Shown in pieces: positions 19,846 through 29,650 of a stretch of 64,000 nt of DNA (the stretch's first letter is position 1; each line of letters opens with the position of its first letter). Made by a program: the position numbers and the translations under genes. The notes below the pieces were generated by a model that was not told where the DNA came from, searched no databases, and saw nothing but the letters and a program-made list of their open reading frames with translations. The stretch is from Allolobophora icterica (lineage: Eukaryota; Annelida; Clitellata; Crassiclitellata; Lumbricidae). The stretch is from assembly GCA_963556255.1 (NCBI GenBank), contig OY744607.1, forward strand, positions 49,237,846-49,301,845. Reading direction: 5' to 3'.

Positions 19846-20646
19846 TCACACTTCTCTAATATGAAACTTGATCGACATCGCTTCCCCTCTAATGTTAATT
19901 AGTTTTCCATTTTGGTCGGTAAGTCTCGTTTCCATCGATGAAATCGTATTCATCGTAACGGGGAGATAAATTAAATTAGCTGGGATTTGGATGATCTTAT
20001 AACCAGGTCCAACGGTAGGGAAAAACGAATATATCACGTTCGTCGTCGATCCATTCGAGTACGAACCCCCGATTATATCGCTAGTTACTCTAAAGCTGTC
20101 TATGTTCATTATGTTCACAATGTTCTCCGATTCGAAATAACCCTCCGTATATGTCCCGGGAGTGAAACCTAGGACCGTTCTGATCGAGTTGTCTGATGTG
20201 AAATCAACCTTATAATTCGGCGCAATGTTTAACACCGCCTTCAACGTATTAGTGTTTGCTTCTAACGTAATGCAATATTCTTCGTTTGAGACGTCGTAAT
20301 GGCTGTTCTCTTTCATGATTTTCTTCACGTAGTCGTTTATATCCTCGAGCTCATAGGACCCTTCTGGAATATCTACGTCAAACCACGTCACGCCATGATC
20401 CGGCGAATACCTGAAGTTGTTGTTGCTCGCGTCTATGTTAGGAAACACGTAGTAAGTATACAAATCGACTAGAGCCATTTCATACTTTTTGGTTTTATCT
20501 AGTTCGATTACAGGATTGTTCCTCGTTATTATTCGTGCGGTTCTGTCCTTTTCGTTACCCACTAAAATGTAAAACGACGATTTAGGATTCGTGTTAGTCG
20601 CAGTCTGTGCTGTGTTCACCTGTATCTTCACGAGGAGTTCTTCCAT
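19846..20646 (-). CDS. Minor capsid (penton-like) protein
   Basis: A 266-residue protein I recognise as the Polinton minor, single jelly-roll capsid protein. Visible family signatures are YEMALVDLYTYYVFPNI, LGFTPGTYTEG, NVIYSFFPTVGPGYKIIQIP, YLPVTMNTISSM and LINIRGEAMSIKFHI. It is expected at the fivefold vertices. It lies 18 bp from the packaging ATPase gene, in the same order seen in other Polintons. Confidence 0.82.
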   Translation of the reverse strand: MEELLVKIQVNTAQTATNTNPKSSFYILVGNEKDRTARIITRNNPVIELDKTKKYEMALVDLYTYYVFPNIDASNNNFRYSPDHGVTWFDVDIPEGSYELEDINDYVKKIMKENSHYDVSNEEYCITLEANTNTLKAVLNIAPNYKVDFTSDNSIRTVLGFTPGTYTEGYFESENIVNIMNIDSFRVTSDIIGGSYSNGSTTNVIYSFFPTVGPGYKIIQIPANLIYLPVTMNTISSMETRLTDQNGKLINIRGEAMSIKFHIREV

Positions 20647-20664
20647 TTTTACTAGTATATTATA

Positions 20665-21453
20665 TTATTTTAATTCAGAATTGGGGATGTAAAATTCATC
20701 TAATCCACAACGGTATTTACCGCTGCTCCTTTCACTCGTTAAGTCGATAACTACGAATTGATGCGGTTGTTTCCACGACTCCACGCATAGTTTTTTAAAT
20801 TCCTCTATAGACATGTCCGTACTTACATGATCGTTGTAGATATGGGAAACGTTCTTCATGTCTTGGGGAAATAAACAAATAAAGTTTGCGTTCTCTCTGA
20901 TAGTCTGCCTAGGCAATTTAAAATAATTCTGGGCGAGGTACAAACAGTCGACGTTACTATGTCTGCCCCTAATATAATACGTTTCGCATTTGTTCTGCTT
21001 TTCTAATTGTAAATCGTCAAAAATCATCAAGTTCTTCTTTTCACGGCTCAACTCTCTCGGATCCGGTACATCGTTCGCGGATTCGTAAAACCTGCATTCG
21101 ATATCCGACTTGTCTCTTAAATGTTTCGCTATCTCTTCTACAACGCACGCCGGAGAAATATTAGACCTCATTATCTCATCTCGAATGTTAAACAGCTCGA
21201 TGATCGTTTCTTTTGGTAGTTTTTCTTCGAATGCCTTCTTAAGAATTTTGTACTCCGGTTGAAATAGAGATTTTCCGAATACTTGCAAATTGTCATAGTC
21301 GAGCCATCCGGGTCTCAAAAGTAAGTTTAACAATAACGTCGTCTTACCGCATCCCGATTTTCCTACTATTACACCCCTTATACTTTTAGGTAATAGGTTG
21401 ATATTAAATCTTTTCAACGATAAATCGTTCCACGTTAAGTCTTTCACTTCCAT
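20665..21453 (-). CDS. Genome-packaging ATPase (FtsK/HerA type)
   Basis: A 262-residue P-loop ATPase predicted to pump DNA into capsids. Walker A is VGKSGCGKTT (about 32-41). Walker B is NLMIFDD with an acidic pair (about 140-147). A downstream sensor region reads YLAQNYFKLPRQTIRENANF, characteristic of adenovirus IVa2/poxvirus A32-like packaging ATPases. The frame is intact and starts at TTAAAATG. It is divergent from the PLA2 gene across a 34-bp AT-rich promoter. Confidence 0.93.
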   Translation of the reverse strand: MEVKDLTWNDLSLKRFNINLLPKSIRGVIVGKSGCGKTTLLLNLLLRPGWLDYDNLQVFGKSLFQPEYKILKKAFEEKLPKETIIELFNIRDEIMRSNISPACVVEEIAKHLRDKSDIECRFYESANDVPDPRELSREKKNLMIFDDLQLEKQNKCETYYIRGRHSNVDCLYLAQNYFKLPRQTIRENANFICLFPQDMKNVSHIYNDHVSTDMSIEEFKKLCVESWKQPHQFVVIDLTSERSSGKYRCGLDEFYIPNSELK

Positions 21454-21487
21454 TTTAAATATATAAAAGTTCTATATTAAAACCGAA
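21454..21487. promoter_or_regulatory. Divergent promoter, ATPase / PLA2
   Basis: Only 34 bp separate the two start codons. It includes TATATAAAAG reading toward PLA2 and TATATTTAAAATG reading toward the ATPase, so TATA-like elements serve both strands. Confidence 0.55.
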
Positions 21488-22033
21488 ATGTATTGCGTAA
21501 AGTGTAAAGGAAAGACCGAAACAAGAGATCTTCAGAACGCCGTCAGTAAAAATAATAGACCCATGCTTCGAGGCGTATGCGTCGTATGCGGAACGACTAA
21601 AACTCAATTCGTAAAAGGAGCCGCTGTAAAAGGTGGAGATGTAGTTGGTTCGTTGAATTCAGTTACTAGAAACGTAAAGTTACCTTGGGCTAAATATCCA
21701 GGCGAGATGCATCTTCCAGGTCATTCGTTTACAGGACCCGGGACTAGGTTGGATTTGAGACTGAATCCTGATGGAACTCCTAAAGATTGGAGTAAGCCTA
21801 TCAACAGAGTAGATAATGCAGCTTACCACCATGATTTGGCTTACGATCGACACCCCGATACGGCTTCTAGGAATGTTGCCGATAGAGCAATGATTAATGA
21901 TTTGAATAATATTCCTAATCCTACTATCCGAGAGCGTATGGAGAGAGCGGTAGTTAAACCTATATTGTCTGTTAAATCGAGTCTCGGGTTAGGTTTAAAA
22001 AAAGCCCCGACCCGAAATGGACAGATCAATTAG
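21488..22033 (+). CDS. Zinc-ribbon plus parvovirus-type phospholipase A2 protein
   Basis: A 181-residue protein. Residues 1-42 are a DUF5679-like zinc ribbon (YCVKCKGK...GVCVVCGTTK). Residues about 74-120 form a PLA2 of the parvovirus VP1 kind: LPGHSFTGPGTRLDL (calcium loop) and DNAAYHHDLAYDRHP (His-Asp active site). In parvoviruses this domain breaches endosomes during entry, and a similar role is likely here. The C-terminus ends in LGLGLKK followed by a T TTA AAA AAA run; the integrase frame opens at -1 there, so a frameshift fusion is possible. Confidence 0.85.
   Translation: MYCVKCKGKTETRDLQNAVSKNNRPMLRGVCVVCGTTKTQFVKGAAVKGGDVVGSLNSVTRNVKLPWAKYPGEMHLPGHSFTGPGTRLDLRLNPDGTPKDWSKPINRVDNAAYHHDLAYDRHPDTASRNVADRAMINDLNNIPNPTIRERMERAVVKPILSVKSSLGLGLKKAPTRNGQIN
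21994..22000 (+). other. Candidate -1 frameshift heptamer
   Basis: In the PLA2 frame the sequence reads T TTA AAA, a match to the X XXY YYZ slippery rule. One step back leads exactly into the integrase frame, which has no ATG of its own before its conserved N-terminal region. I see no obvious downstream pseudoknot. Confidence 0.45.
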
Positions 22034-22926
22034 CGGATGAACTACATAAACCGGTAGTAAAACATTTTAGAAAGAGAAAAGTGTACGTTAGTGGAATAGA
22101 TGAGATATGGGCTGCTGATTTAGTCGATATGTAAGCCTTCGCTAAAGAAAACGATGGTGTGAAATACCTATTAACCGTTATAGATGTGTTTTCAAAGTAC
22201 GGATGGATCGTGCCATTGAACGATAAGAGTGGGAAATCTACAGCAAGCGGCTTCTTGAAGATACTCGAGAGTGGACGAAAGCCCGTTAAATTATGGGTAG
22301 ACAATGGGAAAGAGTTTTATAACAAAGAGGTTAAGAATTTGATTGGGTTATACTCTACGGAGAATGAAGAAAAATCTTGCGTTGTCGAGAGATGGAACAG
22401 GACGATGAAAGATAAAATGTTTAAGTACTTTACAGCTAATTCGACGAGAAGATATATCGACGTTTTAGACGGAATGGTTAGTAATTACAACAATACGAAA
22501 CATTGTTCCATTAAAATGACGCCTGCTAAGGCTAGTATGAAAACGAATGAAAAGACTGTATTTATGAATTTATACGGCGAAGAGGTTTCACAGCCTATTG
22601 CGCCTAGATTCTCGGTTGGAGATAAAGTCAGGATAACGAAGAAGAAAAACATATTTGAAAAAGGATATACACCTAGATGGACTGAGGAAATGTTCACAAT
22701 TGCGCAAGTTCAGTATACAAATCCAGCAACTTATAAGATTACTGATTCTAACGATGAGGAGGTACGGGGCTCATTCTATGAACAGGAGCTACAGAAGACG
22801 ACTCAAGAAATATTTAGGATCGAAAAAGTGATTAGAAAACGTGGGAAGAAATCACTCGTTAAATGGTTAGGATATTCAGACTCGTTCAATTCTTGGGTGG
22901 ATAACGATAACTTGATGACGTTGTGA
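22000..22926 (+). pseudogene. Retroviral-type integrase with chromodomain (nonsense mutation)
   Basis: The frame is open from 21976, with no ATG before the conserved ADELHKP and DEIWAADLVDM region. A TAA interrupts it at 22132-22134. It is then open to 22926. The DDE residues are the Asp in WAADLVD, the Asp in WVDNGKEF and the Glu in STENEEKSCVVERWNR. The C-terminus is a chromodomain (RIEKVIRKRGKKSLVKWLGY), as in chromointegrases. It would insert the element with 6-bp duplications. With the stop, only a truncated product lacking the first catalytic Asp could start at the internal ATG 22159. Confidence 0.9.
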
Positions 22927-22989
22927 AACGATTATTCAAAATGCTATTTCGACTTAAAGAAAATAATTTTCATATAATAAAGAGATACT

Positions 22990-23685
22990 ATGGCAATCAC
23001 ATGGAAAAACTTTGATATTAATAATGTTATTTTCGAAGACGTTACAAAAAGGTCTACTCCCGCTGAAACTAAATTTCAACGCATATTTCTAAAGTACAAA
23101 TACGCCGATGGGACAATCGACAAAATATCTATAAAAACTCCTCCGCTGTATTCTTATGGGATTCAAGAAAACCGATCTTCACAAACGGGTCTCTTAGACT
23201 CGTATTCTTTACCATTAAACATGTACGATAGAATGGTTGGTGAAGACGAAGCGAAAACGATTGCAATTTTTGAATCGTGTTTAAAACTGGTAAAAGAACA
23301 TCTTAAAAAATCTGATGTGAAAGACGCGCTTAATAAATACGAAATGAATGCGGATGTTGATCAAATGGATATTTTTTACAGAAAGAAAGATAAAGGTAAA
23401 GTCCTTCCCGATATACCCCCTACTCTATATCCGAGACTTTTAACTGCCTATGAAAAATCACGAAATCCAGATGTGCCACCTAAGATAACTACAGGATTTT
23501 ATGATTTAAACGATGAACCGATAGATCCTAAAACTCTCATAAATACGCGTTGTAAGGTTGTTTGCGATATTCGCATCGATAATATCTATATCGGGGCTAA
23601 ACCGTCTATTCAGGTAAAAGTAAACGACGTCATAGTCCTCGATCGATTCGTTAGACAAAGGCGTCTTTTCTACGCACAGGAATAA
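22990..23685 (+). CDS. Conserved terminal protein, 231 residues
   Basis: No catalytic motif is visible. The sequence has KYKYADGTIDKISIKTPPLY, SYGIQENRSSQTG, YSLPLNMYD and a C-terminal beta-rich part with IRIDNIYIGAKPSIQVKV. Similar proteins occur in Polintons and some large DNA viruses (DUF5871-like pattern). A nucleic-acid-binding role has been my working guess, without proof. It is intact and the last gene before the right inverted repeat. Confidence 0.6.
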   Translation: MAITWKNFDINNVIFEDVTKRSTPAETKFQRIFLKYKYADGTIDKISIKTPPLYSYGIQENRSSQTGLLDSYSLPLNMYDRMVGEDEAKTIAIFESCLKLVKEHLKKSDVKDALNKYEMNADVDQMDIFYRKKDKGKVLPDIPPTLYPRLLTAYEKSRNPDVPPKITTGFYDLNDEPIDPKTLINTRCKVVCDIRIDNIYIGAKPSIQVKVNDVIVLDRFVRQRRLFYAQE

Positions 23686-23700
23686 GATGAATCATAGCTT

Positions 23701-23719
23701 TTATAACTGCTGGTTATAA
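23701..23719. terminator. Short hairpin after the last Polinton gene
   Basis: TTATAAC and GTTATAA form a 7-bp stem with a 5-base loop, 16 bp past the stop and just inside the right inverted repeat. Confidence 0.35.
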
Positions 23720-23725
23720 AAACCC

Positions 23726-23811
23726 ACGTAATCACCTGATGACTCATACGATGGTCGTGACGTCACGTGGTTATTGCGTGGTTGTCCCAGAATAGTCTAA
23801 ATATACCTACT
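23726..23811 (-). repeat. Polinton right terminal inverted repeat
   Basis: The 86-bp inverted match to 1802-1887. The target duplication cagagg follows at 23812-23817. Confidence 0.95.
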
Positions 23812-23817
23812 CAGAGG

Positions 23818-25500
23818 CCTAGGGTAGATATGCGATTTTAAAGAGGTAAGGTTTTAGTTGAGAAAGAAATGACACAAGCAACTGAGCAGAGCGCACAGAC
23901 ACAGGGAGACAGTTCCAAAAAGTAGTTCCAGCAACCGAAAAGACAAAGATAATCAGATGACCTCGTTGAGCAATGATAAGTCTGGCGAATAAGAACTGAT
24001 GATAAGTATTGTGGATGGCCAGAGTTGAAAGTTTTAAAAACTATGAACCCCGATTTAAAACTAATTCTTTGCTGAACAGGAAGCCAATGCGGAAATTTAA
24101 GGACATGGCTATATGTTCAAATTTGAATGAATTAGTTACGGCTCTAGCCAAACAGTTCTGGACTCTCTGCAACTTCAGTATGTTTGTCTTACTGAAACCA
24201 GTAAGAAGCGAGTTACAGTAATCTAGGCGACTGGAAACCAATGCATTTGCCAGAGATACCCTTGCAGACATGGGCACATAACGCCTAATTCTGCATATGT
24301 CACAAATGAACATATAGGCCCTATTATGACTTACAAATACTGTTTACATGGCCAGCGAGAGACCTGGTATAGAATTAAAAACAACGCCTAAGTTACGAGC
24401 AGCGTCTGCGTGCTCAACAGTTGAGTCACTCAGTTTCAATGACTTAAGCTGATCCAATTTTTAAGTTGCTGCGGAGTTCCCAGTAGAAGAAATCCAGTCT
24501 CTGATGGGTCAAGGAGAAATTCATTGGCTGCCATCCAAGGCTATACCTCATCAAAGACAGCAGACAGATGAGTGACGAGTCACAAATGAAATCTAGATTT
24601 GCGTATAATCAGCATACAAACGATATCCCAGCGAATGATCATCCAGCGGTGTTCCGAGTGGTTTGGTGTTGAATGAAAACAAATACAACTACGTGTGACA
24701 TACGCGCCTCTGAGTAGCCCTCTTGAAGAGGCGCTATATAAATGTCCTAATGAATGAATGAATGAATGAATGAATAAATGAATGAAAACAAAAGAGGACC
24801 AAGCACAGAACCCTGTGGAACACCGCATTCCAACAAAGCACTAGATGAATAATTACCATTTAAATGCACTGATTGAGTCCGTGGATTAAGATAAGTACTA
24901 AACCAATCTAGTGCAGGACCAATGGACCATTGACACCGAACCAATGCTTGAGACGACGAAGAGGTAGAGAATGATCCACGGTATCAAAAGCAGCAGACAA
25001 GTCAAGAAGAAGAAGAAGTGCTGTCACCTCACCCCGTCCATTAAGCATTATGATGTCATTGTGAACAGTAAGAAGTGCGGATTCTGTACAGTGAAACTTA
25101 CGATATGCAGACTAAAAAGGGGAGATTGGTGAGTTTGATGATAGGTTCGTTTGCATGCGATTCCAGACTATCCGTTCAACAATTTTATATATAAACTTCA
25201 ATGTTGAGATTGGCCATTTATTTGACAGATCATCAGGGTCAAGAGAAGGTTTCTTGAGCAGCGGATAAACTATGGCATGAGCAAATGCTGATGGAAAGAA
25301 CCCCTCTTGCAATGAGAAACTGATAATCGATGTAATCGTTGAAAGAAATTTGAATACTTTTTCTCTCCAATAGAATTAAACACGTTATTGCCCTCAGAGA
25401 GATCGAAATATACTATTCTCTTCATGAAGAAAGGAAATAAATATACTTTTCTTCTCCTTTGATTCTCGGTCCAAAGAGAGAATTTAATGTGTTCCTCTCA
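23818..25500 (-). mobile_element. Decayed CR1/L2-like LINE fragments in P450 gene A intron
   Basis: Minus-strand pieces of a non-LTR reverse transcriptase lie in order. At 25312-25112: AHAIVYPLLKKPSLDP and STLKFIYKIVERI. At 24944-24790: [10 protein letters not shown] and [16 protein letters not shown]. At 24313-24041: SRLDYCNSLLTG and LKLQRVQNCLARAV. Frames are broken. A (TGAA)n/GCGCTATATAAAT SINE-tail sequence is at 24730-24785. No host exon seen. Confidence 0.75.
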
Positions 25501-25625
25501 TCAGAGAGAATGTCCAATTACAATAACAATAAGAATTCCATTGTACACTTGTAAAAACAGTAAATACACTGTGCTGCAATATTCTATAGTGTTCTTGTTA
25601 AAGTTAGCAAAGTAGGTGTTCTTAC

Positions 25626-25822
25626 CTTCCAACGTGTACTTGGCGAGGAGTCTGGTGATGTCTTCTTCTAGCTTTCCAGATCCTTCGTCGAGTTTTCGGC
25701 TGAGGAGTCGAACGAAGTCGTTGGCCACTTCGTTCTGGACCGGAAGGTAGACATGAGCCGCTTCAGGGATCATCATCGTCTGGTGGACGGCCCGACGCAA
25801 CCTCCACCACGGTTCACCGTTC
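25626..25822 (-). CDS. Cytochrome P450 gene A, exon 3
   Basis: A 197-bp exon encoding the helix C region: GEPWWRLRRAVHQTMM, where the WxxxR pair contacts haem propionate. It continues through VANDFVRLLSRKLDEGSGK to LLAKYTLEG. The donor GTAAG lies at 25621-25625; the acceptor aag precedes 25822. It is the same length as gene B exon 3 and nearly identical. The intron after it holds the Polinton. Confidence 0.88.
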
Positions 25823-25945
25823 CTTCCAGGCACGTACAAAGACACATATACAGATACAGGGATGTATAATATGCACACCTACACGCATACATACATATAC
25901 ATATATATACATGTATATATATACAGACACGCATACGTAAATACG

Positions 25946-26090
25946 GTGGCCGATTGGTTAGAGCACTCGGCCTGTATAACGCGGATAGTGGTTCGAGTCT
26001 CGTCTGAGATAGTTACTGTGTAGGGACCTTTAGCAAGTCCTTCTCTCACAATTGCTCTGCGCCATCGATGTTCCGTAGTATGGTCTTGAC
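25946..26090 (+). repeat. tRNA-derived SINE
   Basis: The A box (TGGTTAGAGCA) and B box (GTGGTTCGAGTC) are followed by a body AGTTACTGTGTAGGGAC. A minus-strand copy at about 30975-31080 shares the head and the AGTTACTGTGTA body, so this is a SINE family. Confidence 0.7.
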
Positions 26091-26573
26091 TCATGCGTTC
26101 ACTTCTGAACTTTGGAAGGAGGACAATATATCAAATACAGTTGTTTGTACTGTATTGCATAAACGCACACTATACGTGCCTCAACACATACATAAATTAT
26201 TATTATTATTATAATTGATTAGCTTTTATTTAGCGCCCCTTCAAAATAATCTATTCAGCAGCGCTCCCAGTCCAACCACGATTAAAAGTGCAGTCTTTAA
26301 AAATATTAATTAGTAGGAACATACTAGAGTGAACCATAGGGCAGAAAGCGAACCGCAACGGGGAGTCCATTCCAGGTCGCGGGGAGTCCATACCAGGTCA
26401 CGGAGAGTCCATTCCAGGTCGCGGGGCCAGCAACCGAGAAAGAGCGGCGCTGCATGATCGCTGCCCGCGAGCTACGGACCAAGAGTTCAGCTTGGCAATG
26501 ATTATGACGACGACGATTACGACGATGATAATAAAATTCCGAGGAGGAAACTGCGGGTAGCGTTGGTTCTTAC

Positions 26574-26796
26574 AGTGAACCGATTCCGATGGGTTCTTTG
26601 TCCCTCTTGGAGGCAACGACTATCAGAGGGACTTGCGGGCGCGCAGGGTATTTGCCCTCTGCCCTGTAGACGGTCTCGATGTCCGCTGGGTCGAACAGGT
26701 TGACGATATGTCGACCCATTCTCTCCTTGTAGATTTTCCCATACAGAGCCATGTTCTCTCGCTTGGCCAAGTGCATCCGCTCGAAACTGTACCGAC
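26574..26796 (-). CDS. Cytochrome P450 gene A, exon 2
   Basis: A 223-bp exon encoding FERMHLAKRENMALYGKIYKERMG, then VNLFDPADIETVYRAEGKYP and the stretch to EPIGIGSL, the helix A to B region. The first codon is shared with exon 1 (G|GT). The donor is GTAAGA. It matches gene B exon 2 in length and phase. YRAEGKYP is typical of mitochondrial-clan P450s. Confidence 0.88.
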
Positions 26797-27239
26797 CTTC
26801 AACCACGACACATGTACTCAAGACAATGCACTGGATAAGGCACTATATAGACAATGGAATACAGACATATACAATTATACATAGATAGACCCAGCTATTC
26901 ATCAGCAGTTTAAGAGTGCTCGCTTTATCGAATTTAATTATATAATTTTATTTAGTCATTAATATTTAATTAATATTTAATTGTTATTTAATATAAATAA
27001 ATTAATTAATTATTTACAAAATATTAATTGACCAACGTTCCAATCAATTAATTAATTGACTGATTGAGTAACTGACTGACTGAAAATATGACTAACTAAC
27101 TAATTAACTAACTAATTTTTTAACTAATTAAATTATGCACATATAAACTTAAAGATAGTCATATATACATATACAAAAAGATAAACATAATACACACAGA
27201 CAAATACACAGAAGACATATGGGGACGTCGGACTAAAAT

Positions 27240-27440
27240 GTCTGTCTGTGTGTGTGTCTATGTGTACCTGCATGTATACCTGTATCTCTCAGTTTATGTC
27301 TGTCTATGCTTCTGTGTCTCTTTCTGTCTATCTGTCACTCTCTGTTTCTCCGCTGGTGGTTTACTTCCTCCTCCTCCTCCTCCTCCTCCTCCTCCTCCTC
27401 CTCCTCCTCGTCCTCCTCCTCCTCCTCCTCCTCCTTCGTG
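27240..27440. repeat. Simple repeats (CTGT/CTC)n
   Basis: (TGTC/TGTG)n to about 27350, then (CTC)n at 27366-27435. The same CTGT-rich block and CTTCCTCCTCC core precede exon 1 in gene B (49640-49915), with far fewer CTC units. Leucine/proline/serine runs read here are artefacts. Confidence 0.9.
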
Positions 27441-27483
27441 TAGGTGCTTAACTAGTGGAAGAGAGAATCGGTGATCGTCTTAC

Positions 27484-27625
27484 CAAACCTGGAGTAGTCG
27501 AGTAACGACCCGATCAGAGGCCATCCCTTCGGACCAGGCATCGCACTGAATGGCTTCGGCATCTCTTCGTCTGTTGACGAGGACAAACGCCAAGGCCAAA
27601 CGATCTCGTCAAGGCCAAAGTATCC
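27484..27625 (-). CDS. Cytochrome P450 gene A, first recognised exon
   Basis: It encodes GGYFGLDEIVWPWRL, then MPKPFSAMPGPKGWPLIGS and LLDYSRFG, the proline-rich hinge before helix A. The donor GTAAGA is at 27478-27483. An in-frame TAG lies just upstream (about 27631), and TTTGTAG there could be the acceptor, so an earlier exon with the leader peptide probably exists. The 5' limit given is approximate. Confidence 0.75.
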
Positions 27626-27639
27626 ACCACGCTCGATCA

Positions 27640-28450
27640 GCTACAAATGACCTGGTCACCGAAGCCACTGAAACAGCCAAGGGCAACAAAGTACACGGCG
27701 CAAGGCGAAGATGGGTTGAGATGGAATGTGATTGGATGTGATGTGATGGGAGAGAATATAGGAGACGACGGGGGATAGGCTGTGGTAGGAGAAGAAAGGG
27801 CGAGATAGAGTTTAAGGTCAGGGCATGAGGTTAGGTCAAACTAGGAATGATTCACTGCTTAGAAACTGACAGGACGTTCTTTATTCCAGACCCTATTGCA
27901 ATGCACGGCATTGTAATTTTAAGGTAGTTTAAAGTAATAGTTCCTTTTAAAATGTCCTTATCTGTTGTTGCGACAATAAAATTTACTCATTTGCAGGTTA
28001 TGGACGATACATTTTGATCCGTTATTAAAGAAATAAAAATAATTAGGGCAAACGCTTGCTGCCCCTCATACCATACAGCACCCACAGAAAGATTCTATGT
28101 GGGCCACGTCAGAGATATGCTTAGCCAGAAGGAGTGTAGCACATATTATTAATATAATAGAAGAGAAATGTTACCAAGTCATTCACGAAAGAAGTAGGCC
28201 TAATACGCGCCCCTCACTGGCTGCTTTCAACTAATGAATATTCGTGACCAATAAGGTCATAGTTTACAAAATGGCGACAGTCCTATCGTAGCTTTTGTTT
28301 CCCACTTCATTCCAAGTAAATTTAAATATACCGTATACGGCTGCTCTTTTATACTAACGGCTTAAAACGGGCTTAAAATAATTTACTTAGGTCGCGAAAA
28401 CGCTGAAACGAACAAATTCAACGGATTTAAACGGGCCACAAATATAACGA
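27640..28450. other. Gene-free stretch with a dispersed repeat
   Basis: No gene seen. About 27950-28110 shares TGTCCTTATCTGTT, ATTTACTCATTTGCA and a following GGGCAAA block with 56015-56190, so it belongs to another dispersed family. Confidence 0.6.
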
Positions 28451-28453
28451 AGG

Positions 28454-28869
28454 GCAAAACTGGGAACGGCGGTCCCAAATTATAAAATTAAATAAATCGG
28501 TATGTAGTAATGGGTTCACATACGAAATCAATATATAGACATTCTTACATACATAGATACAAGTATGTACATACATATAGGTACGTATATACATACATAC
28601 ATAAACACACATACATACACAAATACATACATACATGCATACACACGTGCATACACACACGTACATACATACATAACTACAAACATACATACCTACATAC
28701 ATACATACATACACACGTAAATATATACATACATACATATATATATATATACATACATACACAGGTACATACATACATAGACACGTACATGCATACTTAA
28801 ATACATACACACGTACATACCTAAACACAAACCGATTTTATAATTTGGGACCGCCGTTCCCAGTTTTGC
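28454..28869. repeat. 36-bp inverted repeat around an (ACAT)n tract
   Basis: The arms at 28454-28489 and 28834-28869 are perfect inverses (GGCAAAACTGGGAACGGCGG is the start of one). They enclose about 345 bp, mostly (ACAT)n. Sequences outside the arms are also related (AATTTACTTAGGT at about 28380 and 28893). Confidence 0.8.
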
Positions 28870-29274
28870 CGATAAATAAACGGGATTAAACTAATTTACT
28901 TAGGTGACGGAAATGCTGAAGCGAAAGAGTTTAACGGGTTTAAACTGGAAAGAAATATAAAGAAGTGTCGGAAGTCACGATTTGAAAAGCGGCCCAAACT
29001 GCCACTCGTGACTTGAATTGATATAGCGCCGATAAATAATATAGCCTGTACAAATGAAAGACACATTTTCAATTTGTTTTAAAAATCGTCTTATGACGGG
29101 CAAAACAACTAGTAATATGATACCCGGTAATCTACCAAATTCTGTAGCGCAACAAATCAACTAGTAATATGGTATTCTACCAAATTCTGGAGCGCCACAA
29201 AGTAACTAGTAATATTGTAATCTGCTAAATTCAGGAGTGCCACTGTTACATTGCTCTTGCCATCATAACTGTGA

Positions 29275-29650
29275 TCTACCTCGTAATATTTTGTTGCTGC
29301 AGTATTGCGTTAGAATTTCTAAAGGCGCTACTTCAGGCTAAGCGTATACGGCATCATCTTATTCACGAGCGCTGTGCCTAGTCAGAGGGGTCCAGAGATA
29401 CCAAGTAAAGAAAATGGACTGCCTGCCAGAAGACCAGAGAGAGGATACACAGAATCTGTTACTGTGTGTTGTATCATGATCGAGATAAACTAAAAGACGG
29501 CGGTATTCTATTGTTGCGACCTATTGTCACAAATCAGTCTAGTTTTCTTACCTCTACTGTCGTCTTGACAAAGACAGTCTGGACTAAAACTTTCGCTCAG
29601 ATTAAGCGACAAACCCTTTCTACAGCCTACACTCTCTTAGACATGGGTTG
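29275..29650. repeat. Dispersed repeat R3
   Basis: A family member with GCGCCACTTC...AAGCGCAAGGCACC, then CACGAGCGCTGTG and GTCAGAGGGGTCCAGAGA. Other copies or pieces lie near 35790-35960, 43225-43360, 49345-49480 and 56262-56720. The copy here and the last also share a downstream part (GGTATTCTATTGTTG; GTTCTTACC). Confidence 0.65.

Larger units (their letters stand above)
1802..23811. mobile_element. Polinton/Maverick element, 22.0 kb, with nested LTR element
   Basis: The ends are perfect 86-bp inverted repeats starting AGTAGGTATATTTAGAC. Direct 6-bp duplications (cagagg) flank them at 1796-1801 and 23812-23817, the length expected for Polintons. Between them lie the hallmark genes: polB, retroviral-type integrase, adenain-like protease, FtsK/HerA-type ATPase, and major and minor capsid proteins. 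Without the nested retrotransposon and its duplicated 4 bp the element is about 15.25 kb, a normal size. It sits in intron 3 of P450 gene A. polB and the integrase are disrupted, while the morphogenetic genes look intact. Confidence 0.97.

Noticed and set aside
28427..28828. Tyr/Cys/Val-rich and His/Thr/Tyr-rich frames
   Set aside because: Translation of the (ACAT)n tract.
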